Of a stretch of 64,000 bases of DNA, positions 11,228-23,436 are shown piece by piece; position 1 is the stretch's first letter, and each line of letters starts with the position of its first letter. Source of the DNA: Neoarius graeffei (lineage: Eukaryota; Chordata; Actinopteri; Siluriformes; Ariidae); NCBI RefSeq assembly GCF_027579695.1, contig NC_083570.1, positions 4,433,001 through 4,497,000 of the forward strand. Reading direction: 5' to 3'. A program made the position numbers and the translations under genes. Below the pieces are notes generated by a model. That model had not been told where the DNA came from and ran no database searches. It saw nothing but the letters and a program-made list of their open reading frames with translations.

Positions 11228-11372
11228 GTACAGTTCAGACTGAGACATGATGGGGTAGCCAGATGTTTAGCTGATGTCAGAGGCGCACACACAGTGGACG
11301 AGGTGAGGAAGTGACTGAGGCTGGGTGAGTAAAATGCAGTGATTTATTTTAGTGTCACAGTGAAGAAACATT
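11228..11372 (-). mobile_element. Inverted copy of the 5' end of the hAT transposase unit
   Basis: Read on the minus strand, this is nearly identical to 2999-3143. That covers the leader (CACTGTGACACTAAAATAAA), the intervening 5' flank, the start codon and the first codons MSQSELY. After that the two copies part. So the window holds the 5' end of the same transposase unit twice, head to head, about 8 kb apart. This copy is truncated after seven codons. Confidence 0.85.
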
Positions 11373-11640
11373 TACAGCCAGGGCGGAAATAGCGGCGGCT
11401 TTGCACATGCGCGATTCATTAGAAGTCTGGAGCAGAGAGGAGAGCCCCGCCCCCGCCCCGCCCCCCCGCTCTGACTGGCTGTGAGTGGTGTGGGGCGGCT
11501 CGCGCAGCACCTGCAGAAATGCACGCGCTTTCATTCCCTGAGGAGATTTCAGTGTGTGCGCGTGCAGGAGGCTGTGAGGCGCCACAGCGCCATTTTCTGT
11601 CTTTAAACGCTTTAAAAATGGAGATTTTTTGGTGATTTTG
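11373..11640. promoter_or_regulatory. CpG-rich promoter-like block
   Basis: A GC-rich island in an AT-rich setting. It contains a run of GC boxes (CCCCGCCCCCGCCCCGCC near 11444), many CG dinucleotides and a GCGCCATTTT motif of the YY1 type near 11587. On the minus strand it lies immediately upstream of the inverted transposase 5' end, so it may be that unit's promoter. On the plus strand a possible 5' exon with donor ATG|GTGAGC near 11813 follows. No coding frame is convincing. Confidence 0.45.
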
Positions 11641-12323
11641 TGTAAATTTTGGCAGCTTTTAGTGAGTCTGTGCTGTTAAAATCACTGTAGCGTCGAATGT
11701 TTGTGTGTATTCGGTACATTAGTGATGTTTAAAGCTTGTTGGTGCCTAATGCTAACCGGTTAGCCTGTGGGAGTAGAATGGTGATGTATGATGGAGTGCA
11801 GTAGCTTTACATGGTGAGCATTTTACAGTCTCTCTGTCACTAGTATTGGGAGTTATTGCTAAAGATAATATAGTTCATAAATCTGAATGAACTGAATCTT
11901 GTGTTAATTATTTTTATTTCAGTTGTTTTCCATGAGTGTGAATGTGTATGAGGAGAAAATTAGTAGCAGAAGTGGAGTAAAGTCTTTAACTGAGTTTATA
12001 AAACACTATAAAGCACAAACAAATCTCCAAACTTTTATTGCCTGCATTTTCATTTCTATCATTACAATGAGCTCTTTATAAATCTTAAAGATACAAATCA
12101 AGTTTTTTTTTCCTTTTCACTGGATATCAAGTCAATTATTCTTGTTTCTGTGCTTTAATTATATTTAAAACTTCCAATCAAATCCATTTTAGTAAAATGT
12201 AGAGCTGCAACTACTGATTATTTTGATATTCAATTCATCTGTCAACTATTTTTCATTAATTGATTAGTTGAATTAAAAATTAATAAACAATATTTAAAAT
12301 ATATATTTGCAGCATTTTAATCA
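11641..12323. other. Intergenic, nothing recognised
   Basis: AT-rich sequence with no supported gene or repeat end. GCTAATGCTAACCGGTTAGC-like phrases near 11747 are common in fish non-coding DNA. Confidence 0.4.
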
Positions 12324-13732
12324 CAGGGTTCCCGCGGGGTTTTAAAAGGTAGTTAATTAAAATAGGCTAAATTATGGCCAGTAAAAAGTAGTAAAAGGTA
12401 GTAAACGTAATCTGACGTGGTAGTAAATTTTTTTTGACCCCCATCCAACTGGGCCTATGTGTTTTCTAATTCGTTTAATTAACCTGCATGCCATAATATC
12501 CATAAATTACTACATTTGGGCGAATTTATTTTTATGTATCAAGGAGGACCGCAGTGAGGAGTTGGTGGCGCATGCGCATTGAATTCCAATAACGGTCGAA
12601 TCCAGTATAAATTTATACCAGAGATTGTTTAGTACAAGACTGACTTTGTTTATACGGCTCTAGTCGAATCTATCTGTTCACCCGACTGGCAACATCTGCA
12701 CGAGAATTAAACAATGGGGAAATGCAAATTTTCAGACCTCTGGCTGGAGGAACCTGATTTTAGAGACTGGCTAAAGGCGGTAGATGGCAATCGGCGAGAG
12801 GCGTTCTGCATAGTGTGCAAGAAAACTATTAGCATTACCTGGATGGGAGTGAAGGCTATTAGGTCCCACATGGAATCGAATATCCACCAGGGAAGGATGC
12901 GTGGACGAAATAGACAGCTACCTCTGTCGTTGTTTTGCCGAGGCACTTCTGCGACTACTACGGTCACAACGCCCTCAATCTTGCCTGCTCCGATAAACCC
13001 TGAATCCACCGTTGGTAATACTACCGCCATGGCTACCACCAGCCTTTCAGGACATCAGACGGTCATAACTGGCACTGACTCGCTTGAGGCTGAGGTACTG
13101 TGGTGTTTGGATTTGGCGGTGAAACACCACTTCTTCAGTTCTAACGAAGGCATCGGAGATCTGTTTCGGAGGATGTTCCCGGACTCCCAGATCGCCAAAT
13201 CATTTGCTTTGGCCAGTGACCAAACCAGGTACATGATTAAATTTGGCATTGCCCCTTATTTTAAGAGGCACCTGGTCGAGGCATTAACTAACACCGGACC
13301 TTTTGTAATTATGTTTGACGAGAGCATGAACCAAACGTCCAAGAGGTTATGGGCCACAGTTTCACAGTTCAATAAAATTATAAATTATATGTGGAAGTTT
13401 GTTTTCTTTTATGCAAATGTGCATTACTCCATGTGTAGCCCTAGCAATGGGAGGTTCTATTAGGCGTCCAAAGGGAAAGAGTTACACTACCGGTACATTC
13501 AGATTTTCTTTCTATCTTGTCTCATCAATCCAACTCTTTGGGTAGAGTTGTCACAAACTTGTATGTAGCACATTCACTTGGACTAACACATACACTCAAA
13601 GATTACCTTGTTAAATTGTGAGAAAATGTCCAAATCCAAATTGTCGCTGTGGTAGTAAAAAAAAATTGTGAAGGTAGTAAAAAGGTAGTAAAAAGGTAGT
13701 AAATTCAACATAAAATATCTGTAGGAACCCTG
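12324..13732 (+). mobile_element. Short hAT-type element with a BED-finger gene
   Basis: The ends match as CAGGGTTCC read inward from both sides. Near both ends lies a cluster of GGTAGTAAA-type repeats: three or four at 12370-12430 and four at 13652-13702. Subterminal repeats of this sort are typical transposase binding sites in hAT elements. A clean 8-bp target duplication is not visible. The element is 1409 bp, too short for a whole hAT transposase, so it is a deletion derivative that kept the N-terminal gene part. Confidence 0.7.
12714..13463 (+). CDS. Truncated hAT transposase (BED finger plus N-terminal region)
   Basis: 249 codons from the ATG at 12714. Residues 1-55 form a BED-type zinc finger (FCIVCKKTI ... 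IRSHMESNIHQ; C-x2-C and H-x4-H). A Ser/Thr/Pro-rich linker follows. Next comes a hAT N-terminal region (about residues 125-215) with SLEAEVLWCLDLAVKHHF, FPDSQIAKSFAL and VIMFDESMN. The last aspartate block corresponds to the first catalytic Asp region of hAT transposases. The frame then runs into unrelated AT-rich sequence and stops. A full hAT enzyme is roughly 600-700 residues, so more than half is missing, including the dimerisation domain. The long open frame suggests recent decay, or retention as a DNA-binding repressor-like product; the latter is speculation. Confidence 0.75.
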   Translation: MGKCKFSDLWLEEPDFRDWLKAVDGNRREAFCIVCKKTISITWMGVKAIRSHMESNIHQGRMRGRNRQLPLSLFCRGTSATTTVTTPSILPAPINPESTVGNTTAMATTSLSGHQTVITGTDSLEAEVLWCLDLAVKHHFFSSNEGIGDLFRRMFPDSQIAKSFALASDQTRYMIKFGIAPYFKRHLVEALTNTGPFVIMFDESMNQTSKRLWATVSQFNKIINYMWKFVFFYANVHYSMCSPSNGRFY

Positions 13733-13908
13733 AATCAGCTCTAGTACAGAACTCTTTCTGAACTCGGCTGAATTAAATAACAGTTCACTAACTACAATAC
13801 AACCTTCCTGACATTTATCAGATAATCTCTAACAGGATCGGAATATTATCAAGTGCTCACATCAGCCGAATGAGAGTCAGACTCACGCAAGGTGATGGTA
13901 TTATGTAT

Positions 13909-14805
13909 AACCCCATTTCTAAAAAGTTTGGACAGTGTAAAATATAAATTAAAACAGAATGTGATAATTTGCAAATCTTGGAAACTTTATATTTCATTGA
14001 AAATAGTACAAAGACAACATATCAAATGGTGAAATTGTGAAATTTTATTGTTTTTTGAAAAATATACACTTATTTTGAATTCAATACCAGCAACATATTT
14101 CAAGAAAGAACAGGAGCATGTTTACCACTGTGTTGCATCACCTCTACTTTGAACAACACTCTGTAAATGTTTGGGAACTGAGGAGACCAAGTGCTGTAGT
14201 TTTGGAAGTGAAATCTTGTCTCATTCTTCCCTGATATACAGTACAATTTCATTTGCTCAGCAGTTTGGGGTCTCCTTTTGTCATGTTTTTCTTTTCATAT
14301 TGCGCCAGATGTTTTCAGCAGGAGACAGGTCTGGACTGCAGCAGGCCAGTTTAGCACCGACTCCTTTACTCTGAAGCCATGCAGTTGTAATATGTGCAGA
14401 TTGCGGTTTATCTTGCTGAAAGAAGGAAGATCTTCCCTGAAAGAGATGTCATCTTGATGGCAGCATGTTGCTCTAAAACATGTTTATATCATTCAGCATT
14501 AATGATGCCTTCCCAGATGTACAAGCTCCCCATGCCATGTGTACTAATGCCCCCTCATACCGTCACAGATGCTGGCTTTTAAACTGTGCACTGATAACAA
14601 GCCAGATGGTTCCTCTCCTCTTTAGCCTGTAGAATGTGGTGTCCATAATTTCCAAAAAGAATTTCCAATTTCTCTTTGTCAGACAACAGGACAGTTTTCC
14701 ACTTTGCCTCAGTCCAATAAAGTAAAAGAGCTCTGGCCCAGAGAAGGCAGCAGTGTTTCCGGATGGTGTTTGTATCTGGTTTTAACTGGGATTTGTGGAT
14801 GCAGT
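13909..14805 (-). mobile_element. Decayed Tc1-like transposon, left part
   Basis: It begins TAACCCCATTTCTAAAAAG after TA, a diverged version of the terminal repeat of the Tc1 element at 50106. It follows the same internal order on the minus strand, including the TTGCTCAG, CCCTGAAAGAGATGTCATC and CCCATGCCATGTGTACTAAT blocks. The transposase frame is destroyed by many changes. A gypsy element interrupts it at 14806, and the sequence resumes at 33359 with GATAAACTGTTTTCACAGAC up to about 33415. CAGT is duplicated at the junctions. Confidence 0.85.
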
Positions 14806-16194
14806 TGTAACTCTGCCTACCTGGGTAGGCTTCTCGTTGCTATCTAATAAATCTATTGCATCTAATAGTCAACTGAGTTCTTATCCCTGGGTTCGAACAG
14901 GAGGACTGCAGTAGTGAACACTTTTAACACAGTGAATATTATAGTATTACCGCCACACCACACAATAACACAGACAACAACAATTAAGGTTTATAAAAAA
15001 TTATTCTGTATTGTTACATTTAACTCAGAAGAGGATCAATAGAAGTCAATATCTAAATCTAAAATGGATCTAGTTTCAGTGTGCAGAGGGAATTATGACG
15101 TGATGGAAAATGAATGTGAGGTGTGAAACAAATGTGGTGTAGTACTACATGAATATCTGTAATGTGGAACGAATACTGTGTAATATCAATATATAATATC
15201 AATGAATGTTATGTAGTGTTAAATAAATGGGGTGTGATGTTAAATGAGTGTGGTGAAATGTAAATTTAGTGTTGTGTAAAGCTAAATGGCAATCACAGTG
15301 AAATTAGGGCATTCGGTGTACCATACCCAAAATCAGGATATAAAGGAAGAAGTATCAATCAGGTATAATAGGCACAAGACAATATAAAGTAATGATATAA
15401 AATATTTGCAGTCTATACAATCGTTAAACAGGCACAGAATAGTGTGAAATATATGGAAAATTTAAAATCTAAATCTACCCTTTGTTGGATCCAATAACCC
15501 CAAAAGCAAAAGGAATAAAAGAAAGATTGTCCTCTGAGATCTCAGGAAAAAAAAGAAAAGTGTCAAAACAAAGTATCAAAAGGGATGAAGAAAGTATCTC
15601 AAAAAACCTATGCAGTTCTGTACTCCGAGTTCGTAAGTATCAGTCCACTCCTACCGCTCTCTTCAACATCAATCCTTCGAAGGCGAATTATGTGGCAGCA
15701 ACAGAGTTAGTCCAGGACCAGGGCAGAATCCACAAGTCGTACGGCATTTGGGGGGACCAGCCAGGATATCTTTCAATTACAAATGGAACAAAAATCTTCT
15801 GCGGGAACCAAAATCTTGGGGGATCACTATTGTTGTGTGGGTATGTTGTGTGGATATGTTGGTGTGGTGTGTGTGTAATCAAAATCTATTTATTCATTTG
15901 ATCGCTAAATCTATGCTTTATCCGTGGAATCAATGGGGCGTCTGGTCTGAGGAAAAAAAAAAGATGAACGCTAGACTATGTGTTCGATGCTTACGTTCCT
16001 TAGGGAGTGTCTATGAATATCCAACCACGGTCATAGCTAATACCTATGGGAATTCCCCAGGGAGCGTCTGTAAATATCTCCCTACCCCCAACAACAACTT
16101 AACAGCAAAGGGGTTATACACTATGGACAAGTGAAAGGGTTGATGTATGAAAAATCACTGACTGAATGTGGTGCAATAACTCATGGGGGTTACA
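14806..16194 (-). repeat. Left (3') LTR of the Gypsy12-like element
   Basis: 1389 bp. On the plus strand it starts TGTAACTCTGCC and ends GGGGGTTACA. It matches 31973-33358 along its full length with few differences. Open frames inside it, such as the one near 15482, are present in both LTRs but look like chance frames. Confidence 0.93.
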
Positions 16195-16275
16195 CTCTCC
16201 CCCTCTAAACCGCATGAGTCTCTGCATGCAAGTAAGGCTTAACAGAGTCCTGTAGTGCCTGGAGCAGTGTAGTTT

Positions 16276-19200
16276 CTAATTCTCAACCAGTGAGCTAATT
16301 GCTAAAATTAGGGGTTTCCCTAACTCATTATAAGTTAGTCTTTGGGGCAGATTCTTGGGCCTACTTGAGCGTCTGACTTCAGGCTGTTCTTCTGGCATAA
16401 CCATATCATCAGGGTTCTCAGGCTCTGAACTAGGGAGAGGTATGGACTCTGGTTCTGGTTCATGGATTTCTATTATGACATGGTCTGGGCTCTGAGCTCT
16501 GGGGGGTGAGATAACAGTGTTCCTCTGTGGAGGGGTTACTTGAGGCTCAAGATGGGCTTCAACACTCTGGGGCTCAGAGACGACTTCAGATGTCTGTGGG
16601 ACATTTGTGGGCACTTCAACATGTGGCCTGGGCTGTGGCCTGACAGCTGGTTCAGGCATACGGTCTCTCCGCAGCATGAAGGGTCCATTAGTGACAAAGT
16701 CTGGCACTTGGGTTACTGGATACAGCTCGTCCATGCTGTCTGAGGAGTCACCTTGCAGGCCATCTGGACATCCTGGCTGGTCTTTGTCTCCTTGGGCTCT
16801 AGATCTCAGTCTCCTGGTGACCACCACATGAGGATCTGGCTCCTCTGCATCCTGCAGAGGCAAGAATCCACATGGCAACAGAAGGTCTCTGTGTAAGGTT
16901 CTGTGGGGGCCGCTTCCAGTTTCAGGCTTTACGATGTAAACTGGACTGTCACCAATCTGTTCTATCACCACGTGGATCTTGTGCTCCCATCGGTCGGCCA
17001 GCTTGTGTTTGCCCCTGAGGTTCACATTCCGGACAAGAACTCTGTCTCCTATAAGGAGTCTTGCAGCTCTGACCTTCTTGTCAAATTGGACCTTGTTTTT
17101 GTCCCTTGATTTCTGAGCACTCTCAGTGGCCAATGAGTAGCTCTCTCAGAGGTGCTGTCGGAGGCTTTCAACATACTCTGAGTGTGTCTGAGGGTTCCCA
17201 GTGTCAGGACTGATTCCCAGGATGAAATCTACAGGAAGTCTTGGCTACCTTCCAAACATCAATTCATATGGTGAGTAGCCTGTCGTATCATTTCTCATGC
17301 AGTTATAGGCATTCACTAAGGGCTTAACAAAGTCTCTCCAGTGGTGTTTTTCTTTATCTTCCAAGGTTCCCAGCATTCCCAGCAGTGTCCGGTTAAATCT
17401 CTCCACAGGATTTCCACGAGGATGGTATGGGGTTGTTCACACTTTAGTTGCTCCTATGACTGCACAGAGTTCTTTGATGGTTTTGGATTCAAAATCCCGA
17501 CCTTGGTCACTCAACAAACGACTGGGGAACCCGTAATGCACAATGAAGTTCTCCCACAGGGCCTTAGCGATGGTTTTTGCCTTTTGGTCCCTTGTAGGTA
17601 CTGCTACTGAGAACTTTGTGAAGTGGTCTGTGATTACAAGTATATTCCGTGTGTCATGACTGTCTGGTTCCAGAGACAGGTAGTCCATGCAGATGAGATC
17701 AAGGGGGTATGTTGTGGCGATGCTCTCCATCGGTGCAGCTCTTTGGGGGACAGCTTTCCTTCGGAAGCAGCGTTCACACCTCAGGCACTTCTCTTCAACG
17801 TCCTTGGCCATGCCAGGCCAGAAGAATCGGGCACAGGCAAGATGTAGGGCACGCTCTGCACCAAGGTGGCCAACCTCGTTGTGTATGCCATGTAGAGCTC
17901 TCTGGTGAAACTGTTTGGGCAGCACCAGCTGATACACAGGCCTGTTGTGATCAACCCACTTGCGGTACAGCACTCCATCTTTCAGCTCCAGCTTATGCCA
18001 CTGTCATAACAGAAGCTTTACTTCAGGGTGTTCTGAGCGGACTTCTGTGTGACTGGGCTTTGCCACTCTCGCTACAAGGCCAACAATGTGACGAATGTGT
18101 GGATCATCTGCTTGTGCCCTGCGCCAATCGGCTGATGTCATTGTTGGTATAACGTCTTGACCAAAGGAATCAGGGACTGAGGATGCATCAATGGCAAGTG
18201 ACTCAGCGATAACTGCGTCTGAGCAGGGTTCATTCATGGAGACCACATGATGATGTTGGCATACGGCGGAGAGCACCTCGCAGGAGATGGTGGGTCCAGC
18301 CATATCCATGAACCTTTCCTTTAGGTCTTCTACTTTGTCTCTCTCTTCGACAAAGGCGTCATCTTCACAAGGGGGATCTTGAGGTCAACGGGACAGCCCA
18401 TCAGCATCTCCATTGGCCTGGCCTGCTCTGTACTTGATATTGAAGTGGTAGGTGGAGAGGGCAGCTAACCATCTATGACCAGCAGTATCCAGTTTTGCCG
18501 ATGTCAACATGTATGTAAGGGGTTATTGTCTGTCAGGACAGTGAACTCACCCCCATACAAGTAGTCATGAAATTTTTTGCAGACTGCCCACTTAAGGGCT
18601 AAGAACTCTAACTTGTGAGTGGGATAGTTCTGTTCACTCTTTGAGAGACCTCTGCTGGCATAAGCCACTACTCTGAGCCATCCTTCTTGCTCTTGATAGA
18701 GGGCAGCGCCCAGCCCCTGCCTGCAGGCGAGTGTGTGGAGAATGTAAGGCAATTGTGGATTGGCAAAGGCAAGAATGGGGGCAGAGGTCAATCTGTCAAT
18801 CAGGGTGTGAAAGGCAGTGTCGCATTCAGGAGTCCACTCATCTCCAAACGGAACATTTGGGTTGGGGTGACTCTCTGTACTAGGCCGTTTGTACACTTTC
18901 CCTCTTTTCCTTTCTGGGTGATAACCTGCTGTCAGATGGTTTAATGGTTTGGCTATCTTTGAGTACCCTTCAACAAAATGTCTATAGTACCCTGCGAAGC
19001 CTAAAAAACATTTAAGCTCTTTTCTGTTAGAGGGGCGGGGCCAGGTTTTGAGGGCTGAGACATTGTCAGGGTCAGTGTGAACTCCCTGAGCGTCTACAAC
19101 ATGACCTAAATAATTGACTGATGTCTGGAAAAAGTGACACTTCTCTGGGGATAGCTTCAATCCATAATCTCTCAAGCGTGTGAGTACTTTCATTAATCGA

Positions 19201-19388
19201 GCTTCATGTTCTTCTAACATCTCTGAGAAGATGATCAAGTCTTCGAGAAAGACAAGCACTTCATTCAGATGTAGATCACCAACACACTTCTCCATAAGGC
19301 ATTGCAAAGTACTTGGCGCATTTGTCACACCTTGGGGCAGCTGGTTGAATTCGTAGAAGCCTAATGGACATACGAATGCAGTCTTGTA
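16276..19388 (-). pseudogene. Gypsy12-like pol, 3' half (reverse transcriptase end, RNase H, integrase), fossil
   Basis: On the minus strand, about 19388-18870 carries the later reverse transcriptase blocks (CPLGFYEFNQLPQGVTNAPS, the LVFLEDLIIFS active-site region, FLGFAGYYRHFVEGY). About 18860-18504 carries RNase H (HKLEFLALKWAV, FTVLTDNNPL). 17973-17437 carries the integrase zinc-binding region (HNEVGHLGAERAL ... CLRCERC) and the start of its catalytic core (LDLICMDYLSL, VITDHFTKFS). 17133-16276 carries a C-terminal integrase part ending in a Pro/Glu-rich tail. It is a broken copy with several interruptions. Confidence 0.85.
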
Positions 19389-19912
19389 CACTGCAAAAAA
19401 GGCCCTTCTAGAAATAAGCCTAATATTCCTAAATCTAGCCAAATTATCTTGTATTGAGCAAAAAAATCTGCCAGTGGGGTAAGCAAAATTTACTAGGTTA
19501 GAATTCTTAAAACTAGCAAAAAAGCCTAGTCACTGGAAAATCATAATGTGACATAAAACTAGACAAAAAGGCTAGAATTTGAGCAAACTGAGCTTATTAC
19601 AAGCAATACAATCATATTTATTTAAGACAAAGTAACTTAAAATGAGAAATTTAGTCTCTTAATTAGCTGACTGTTAGAATTTATATCTTGAAATAAGATT
19701 AACAACCAGCCAAAATATTCTTAAAATAAGCATTTTATTATATTAATTGAGCTGACTTTAAGAATTAATACCTTGAAATTATTTTAATAACTAGCCAAAA
19801 AAGTTTAAAACAAGACACAATATCTTAAAACAGCACAATAAAAATAAGCTAATTCATCTCAAATTAAGGCACCAGAAGCATCTTGTTTTTAGCATTTCTT
19901 TCTTTATTATGT

Positions 19913-20025
19913 GAACCGGCATGGACCCCTGGTGGAAAAATCAGAGTAGGCTACTGTATATCTAGCAGGTACCATGTTGAAATAGCTTAGCACTAAAGTT
20001 TCAGAGTTAGCTAACAGTTAAATGT
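19913..20025. repeat. Internal direct repeat of the CACTA element, copy 1
   Basis: Shares with 23009-23154 the blocks AACCGGCATGGACCCCTGG, ATCAGAGTAGGCTAC and TTTCAGAGTTAGCTAACAG, in the same orientation. The other copy has about 40 extra bases in the middle. One copy lies downstream of the accessory gene, the other in its first intron. Confidence 0.85.
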
Positions 20026-20271
20026 TTTGAGAAGATATGCAGCTATTCAAGCAATATAAAAACTAAAAAAATAAAAACACAACAAAACAGTTGCAGCTGC
20101 TGGTTTGAATATTTGACAAAAACAAACATGTCTTTTACACAGGTCTCTCAAACAGAAAAAAAAAAATCTCTTACTTGTTCCATGAAGGACCTCAGCAAAC
20201 ACGTGGCCAACATGGGCCTGACTCTCAAACTCTTTTTCTTTTGGTTGTTAGAGATGTCAATAGTCAATCAC

Positions 20272-23200
20272 TCAATGAAGGACCTCCACTCGGCAATGGC
20301 TTTTTTTGTAGGAACCAGTTACATCTCGGTCATGGAGGGAGTCCTGGAGAACCTCAGTTTGCAATACTGAGAGCAGTGTGGAAATGAACTTTGGATAAGT
20401 GAGGTGCAGGCAATAGTAATACCCCAAGAGGTAGAGCAGGCCTTCATAAAACTTCTGTCTGTCAAAGGTGGTCACTGGTGTGTTTCCAATGGCGATCAAG
20501 CAGTTACCCTCACAGACGAGCAAAACTGGACAGGACAGGGGTCGCTGGCACAAGTATGCATCAGGGTCTTCTGAAGCCTATAGATGACAAGAGCGTAAGT
20601 TTAGGAAATCACAAGAAACAAAAACCTTGTCCTGGACTGGGATTCTTCCAAAGAAAAACACAACAATTAGGTCACTGACAACACATAAATGACAGAGGCT
20701 TACCACAAAATAGAACTGAAAAAATAAATACTTTTAGTCTTACCGTAAGGACATGGAAAACAGCCTCGCTGCTTGCGCCCAGCCTCTTAGGTGGCGTAGT
20801 GCTGGATGGGAAGAGCAGTGGCAGGGCTCTGAACACAGCAGTGGCATGTTCCACTAATTTGAAAGAAAGCACAACACAAGGCAGTATGAGTACCCACTCA
20901 TCATGAGATCTCAAAATATAAACTTGGACAAATCAAGGTATACAGTGACCTCACCTCCATCCAACATTTTAGGTGGTTTCATCACTTTTTTCATCACCCC
21001 ATAAAATTGGACCTTTGAATAAAAGTCGTCCCATCTATTTCTCATCTCTGAGACGTAGTGGGCATTGTTTGGCTGTATTATCCTTTGCAACTCATCTAGG
21101 ACCTGAAAGACATTCAAAAACGTGTAAATTATTTCCATTACCGGTCCGTCCAACAGGTTGATGACTGATGTCTCTTCAATTAAAACCTAATGGTTAAAGG
21201 CCCCTAATGACCCCAAATCATGTACTGAAAGCTACAAAAAGGTCAGGACTGGTTACGAGGGGATTTACTTACATGATCCAAGTCTTTGAAACAAGAATAT
21301 GCCTCCAGAATCTTGCTGGGTCGGTCTTGCTCTTTGATAGTGTCAGAGGTTATAAAGCATCTTCTTGACTCAAACTCCAAGTTCAGCAGATGGGTTACTG
21401 AAGCTTTGTTTGGCTTCTTGGACCGGCACATCTCTTGCAGTGTATTGTAGTGCCTTGCCTGGCTTTTCTGGCTGTCCAAGACGTCACCCAAACCACCTAC
21501 AGGAATTATATTTTTTTTAAAAAAGGGTTAGAGGTGTAAAAAAATATTAGGTTTCCCCCCTTTTTTTGTTCATAGAGTATTGCATTGTTCAAATACTAAC
21601 ATCCCTGGACTTAAACTTTTGCAAGGCCACTTACCCATGGCCTGTTTTCTTTTGTTTGAAAATTGAGCATAGCAATCTCTCCCACACATCTCAACTTGAC
21701 AACTTGAGACTAGCTGCTACTTCCCACAAAAACTTGTGTAAACAAAGTGTATTAAGTTTGATACATACCTTCATCACTGCTATCCAGGTGTTGCATTGGG
21801 GTGCTGACTGGGGACCGCTCAAGAATGACCGTAGAAGCACTTGAATCCCCGTCGTAGTCACTTGTAGTCATTTCCCCGACATCACGACGTTGTTTCTTTG
21901 CAGGAGGAGTGCCCTTCTTGGGGCTTCTAACATTCGATAGCCTCTTCATGAGCTTTTTGGCAACATGCTCCTGCCATAAAAACAGTAAAGATTAAAAGAT
22001 GACACATGACAATGTTTTCACAATAAAAATAAAAACACAAGCAGGGAGATGAAAATGCTTACCCAGTCTTTTATCATTGGATAATATTCCACCAATTGCT
22101 TTGCCATGGCATTGACCTCTGGTCTGGTGGGGTATCTGGCATCTTCTGTGGTTCTTGCAATTGAGATCATATTACACATAGTGTTTCTAATGAGCCGGCA
22201 GAAGAGCTCCTTGGATAAATCCACGATGTTGTCAGTCCCCAGCCGTTTCTGCTCGAAGAAGGAGCGTCGCACCTGTTCAAGTTCACTGTCTGTGTAAACT
22301 ATGTATTCTGGGCTGGACACAACCACAAACTTGGAAGTGTTGGGCTCTTCTGGTGAAAGACCACTGCCTCCAGTCGCTGATGGTTGTGGTAGTTCAGCAG
22401 CAGTTTCCACCTAAAATACATTCACAATTACACATTACATCGGATAACTTTCCATCATAAATATATTCCCACACAATGAGTTTTTTACACTGTAATAATC
22501 ATATGGCCCAGCCAAATTGTAAAACCCATACAACATGACACCCCTGTGCAATAACAATAAACTATTATATAACTGCCTTCGAAGAACAGAGATCATGCTG
22601 AATTTAGTTTAAATATGGATTTACACTATTGTTACACTGACTGGTCAAGCCTTTTTTTCTTTAACCAAAAAATGAGCTTTGGCTAAAATAAATACAATTT
22701 TAAAATGAAAATATTTGTAAATTGATACTGCCACATAGGCCTGTGGATGCACTTAACTATATTTTATCATTATCTTAACTTACCGTTTCATCTTTATTCA
22801 CAACAAGCCATATAGCCCGCAGCCTGTGAAAATTTTCAGGACCAGGAAACAGATCCTTGATGTCATCTTGAGTAAGTGAAGGCAGTAACTCTTCTCCAAT
22901 CTTGGCAGCTATAGAAAAAAAAGTAGTTAGTGCCAAGACACTGAGCTTATCACTGACTTAATTCAGCCTTGTGTCCATAAATCCTATATATAATATATTT
23001 TAAGTGAGTAGAACCGGCATGGACCCCTGGAAAAATCAGAGTAGGCTACAATATATCTAGCAGGTTCCCTTGTTGTACTAGCCTGCTAGTTAGCTATAAG
23101 GTCCAACTGTCCTGGAAACTTAGCACTAAAGTTTCAGAGTTAGCTAACAGTTAAATAATTTCCTCAGTTAAACTTCATGCACTTTTGCAAAGATAGCATC

Positions 23201-23436
23201 GAAAAACTAATGTTTGACAATAAAAGGCACAATATTAACCGTAGATACATGCACAAGGATATTTTTTGAGATTTACCATGCTAGCTAGTTAACTTCATGG
23301 ATTTTAGCACACAACCCGACCTAGCAAGGCAGGTTAGACACATAAAATTAAAAAAGTTAATGTTAATAAAACAGATAACTTAACCATATATCGTACCTCT
23401 AAGTGTAGCAATTGCAACTTCGTCCAGTTGATCCAT
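20272..23436 (-). CDS. CACTA accessory gene: SAM-like protein, 8 exons
   Basis: Exons on the minus strand by GT/AG signals and phase: 23397-23436, 22784-22908, 22063-22410, 21769-21970, 21273-21496, 20955-21186, 20744-20853, 20272-20577; about 528 residues. All junction phases agree. Residues 14-55 look like a SAM-type helical domain (GEELLPSLTQDDIKDLFPGP). The middle has a conserved-looking block (RYPTRPEVNAMAKQLVEYYP, then KKLMKRLSNVRSPKK). A basic, then Ser/Asp-rich linker follows, and the C-terminal part is unassigned. Fish genomes hold many such 'SAM domain-containing protein 3-like' models, which I take to be CACTA accessory genes; that link is inference. A seven-A run at 20301-20307 probably adds one base, changing the last few residues before a nearby stop. 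A TnpA-like DNA-binding role is possible but not shown. Confidence 0.75.

Noticed and set aside
15482-16134. Protein-coding gene in 15482-16134
   Set aside because: The frames lie wholly inside an LTR and recur in its partner LTR; no domain is seen.
16540-18152. Several plus-strand frames between 16540 and 18152
   Set aside because: They are shadows of the minus-strand integrase region of the gypsy element.
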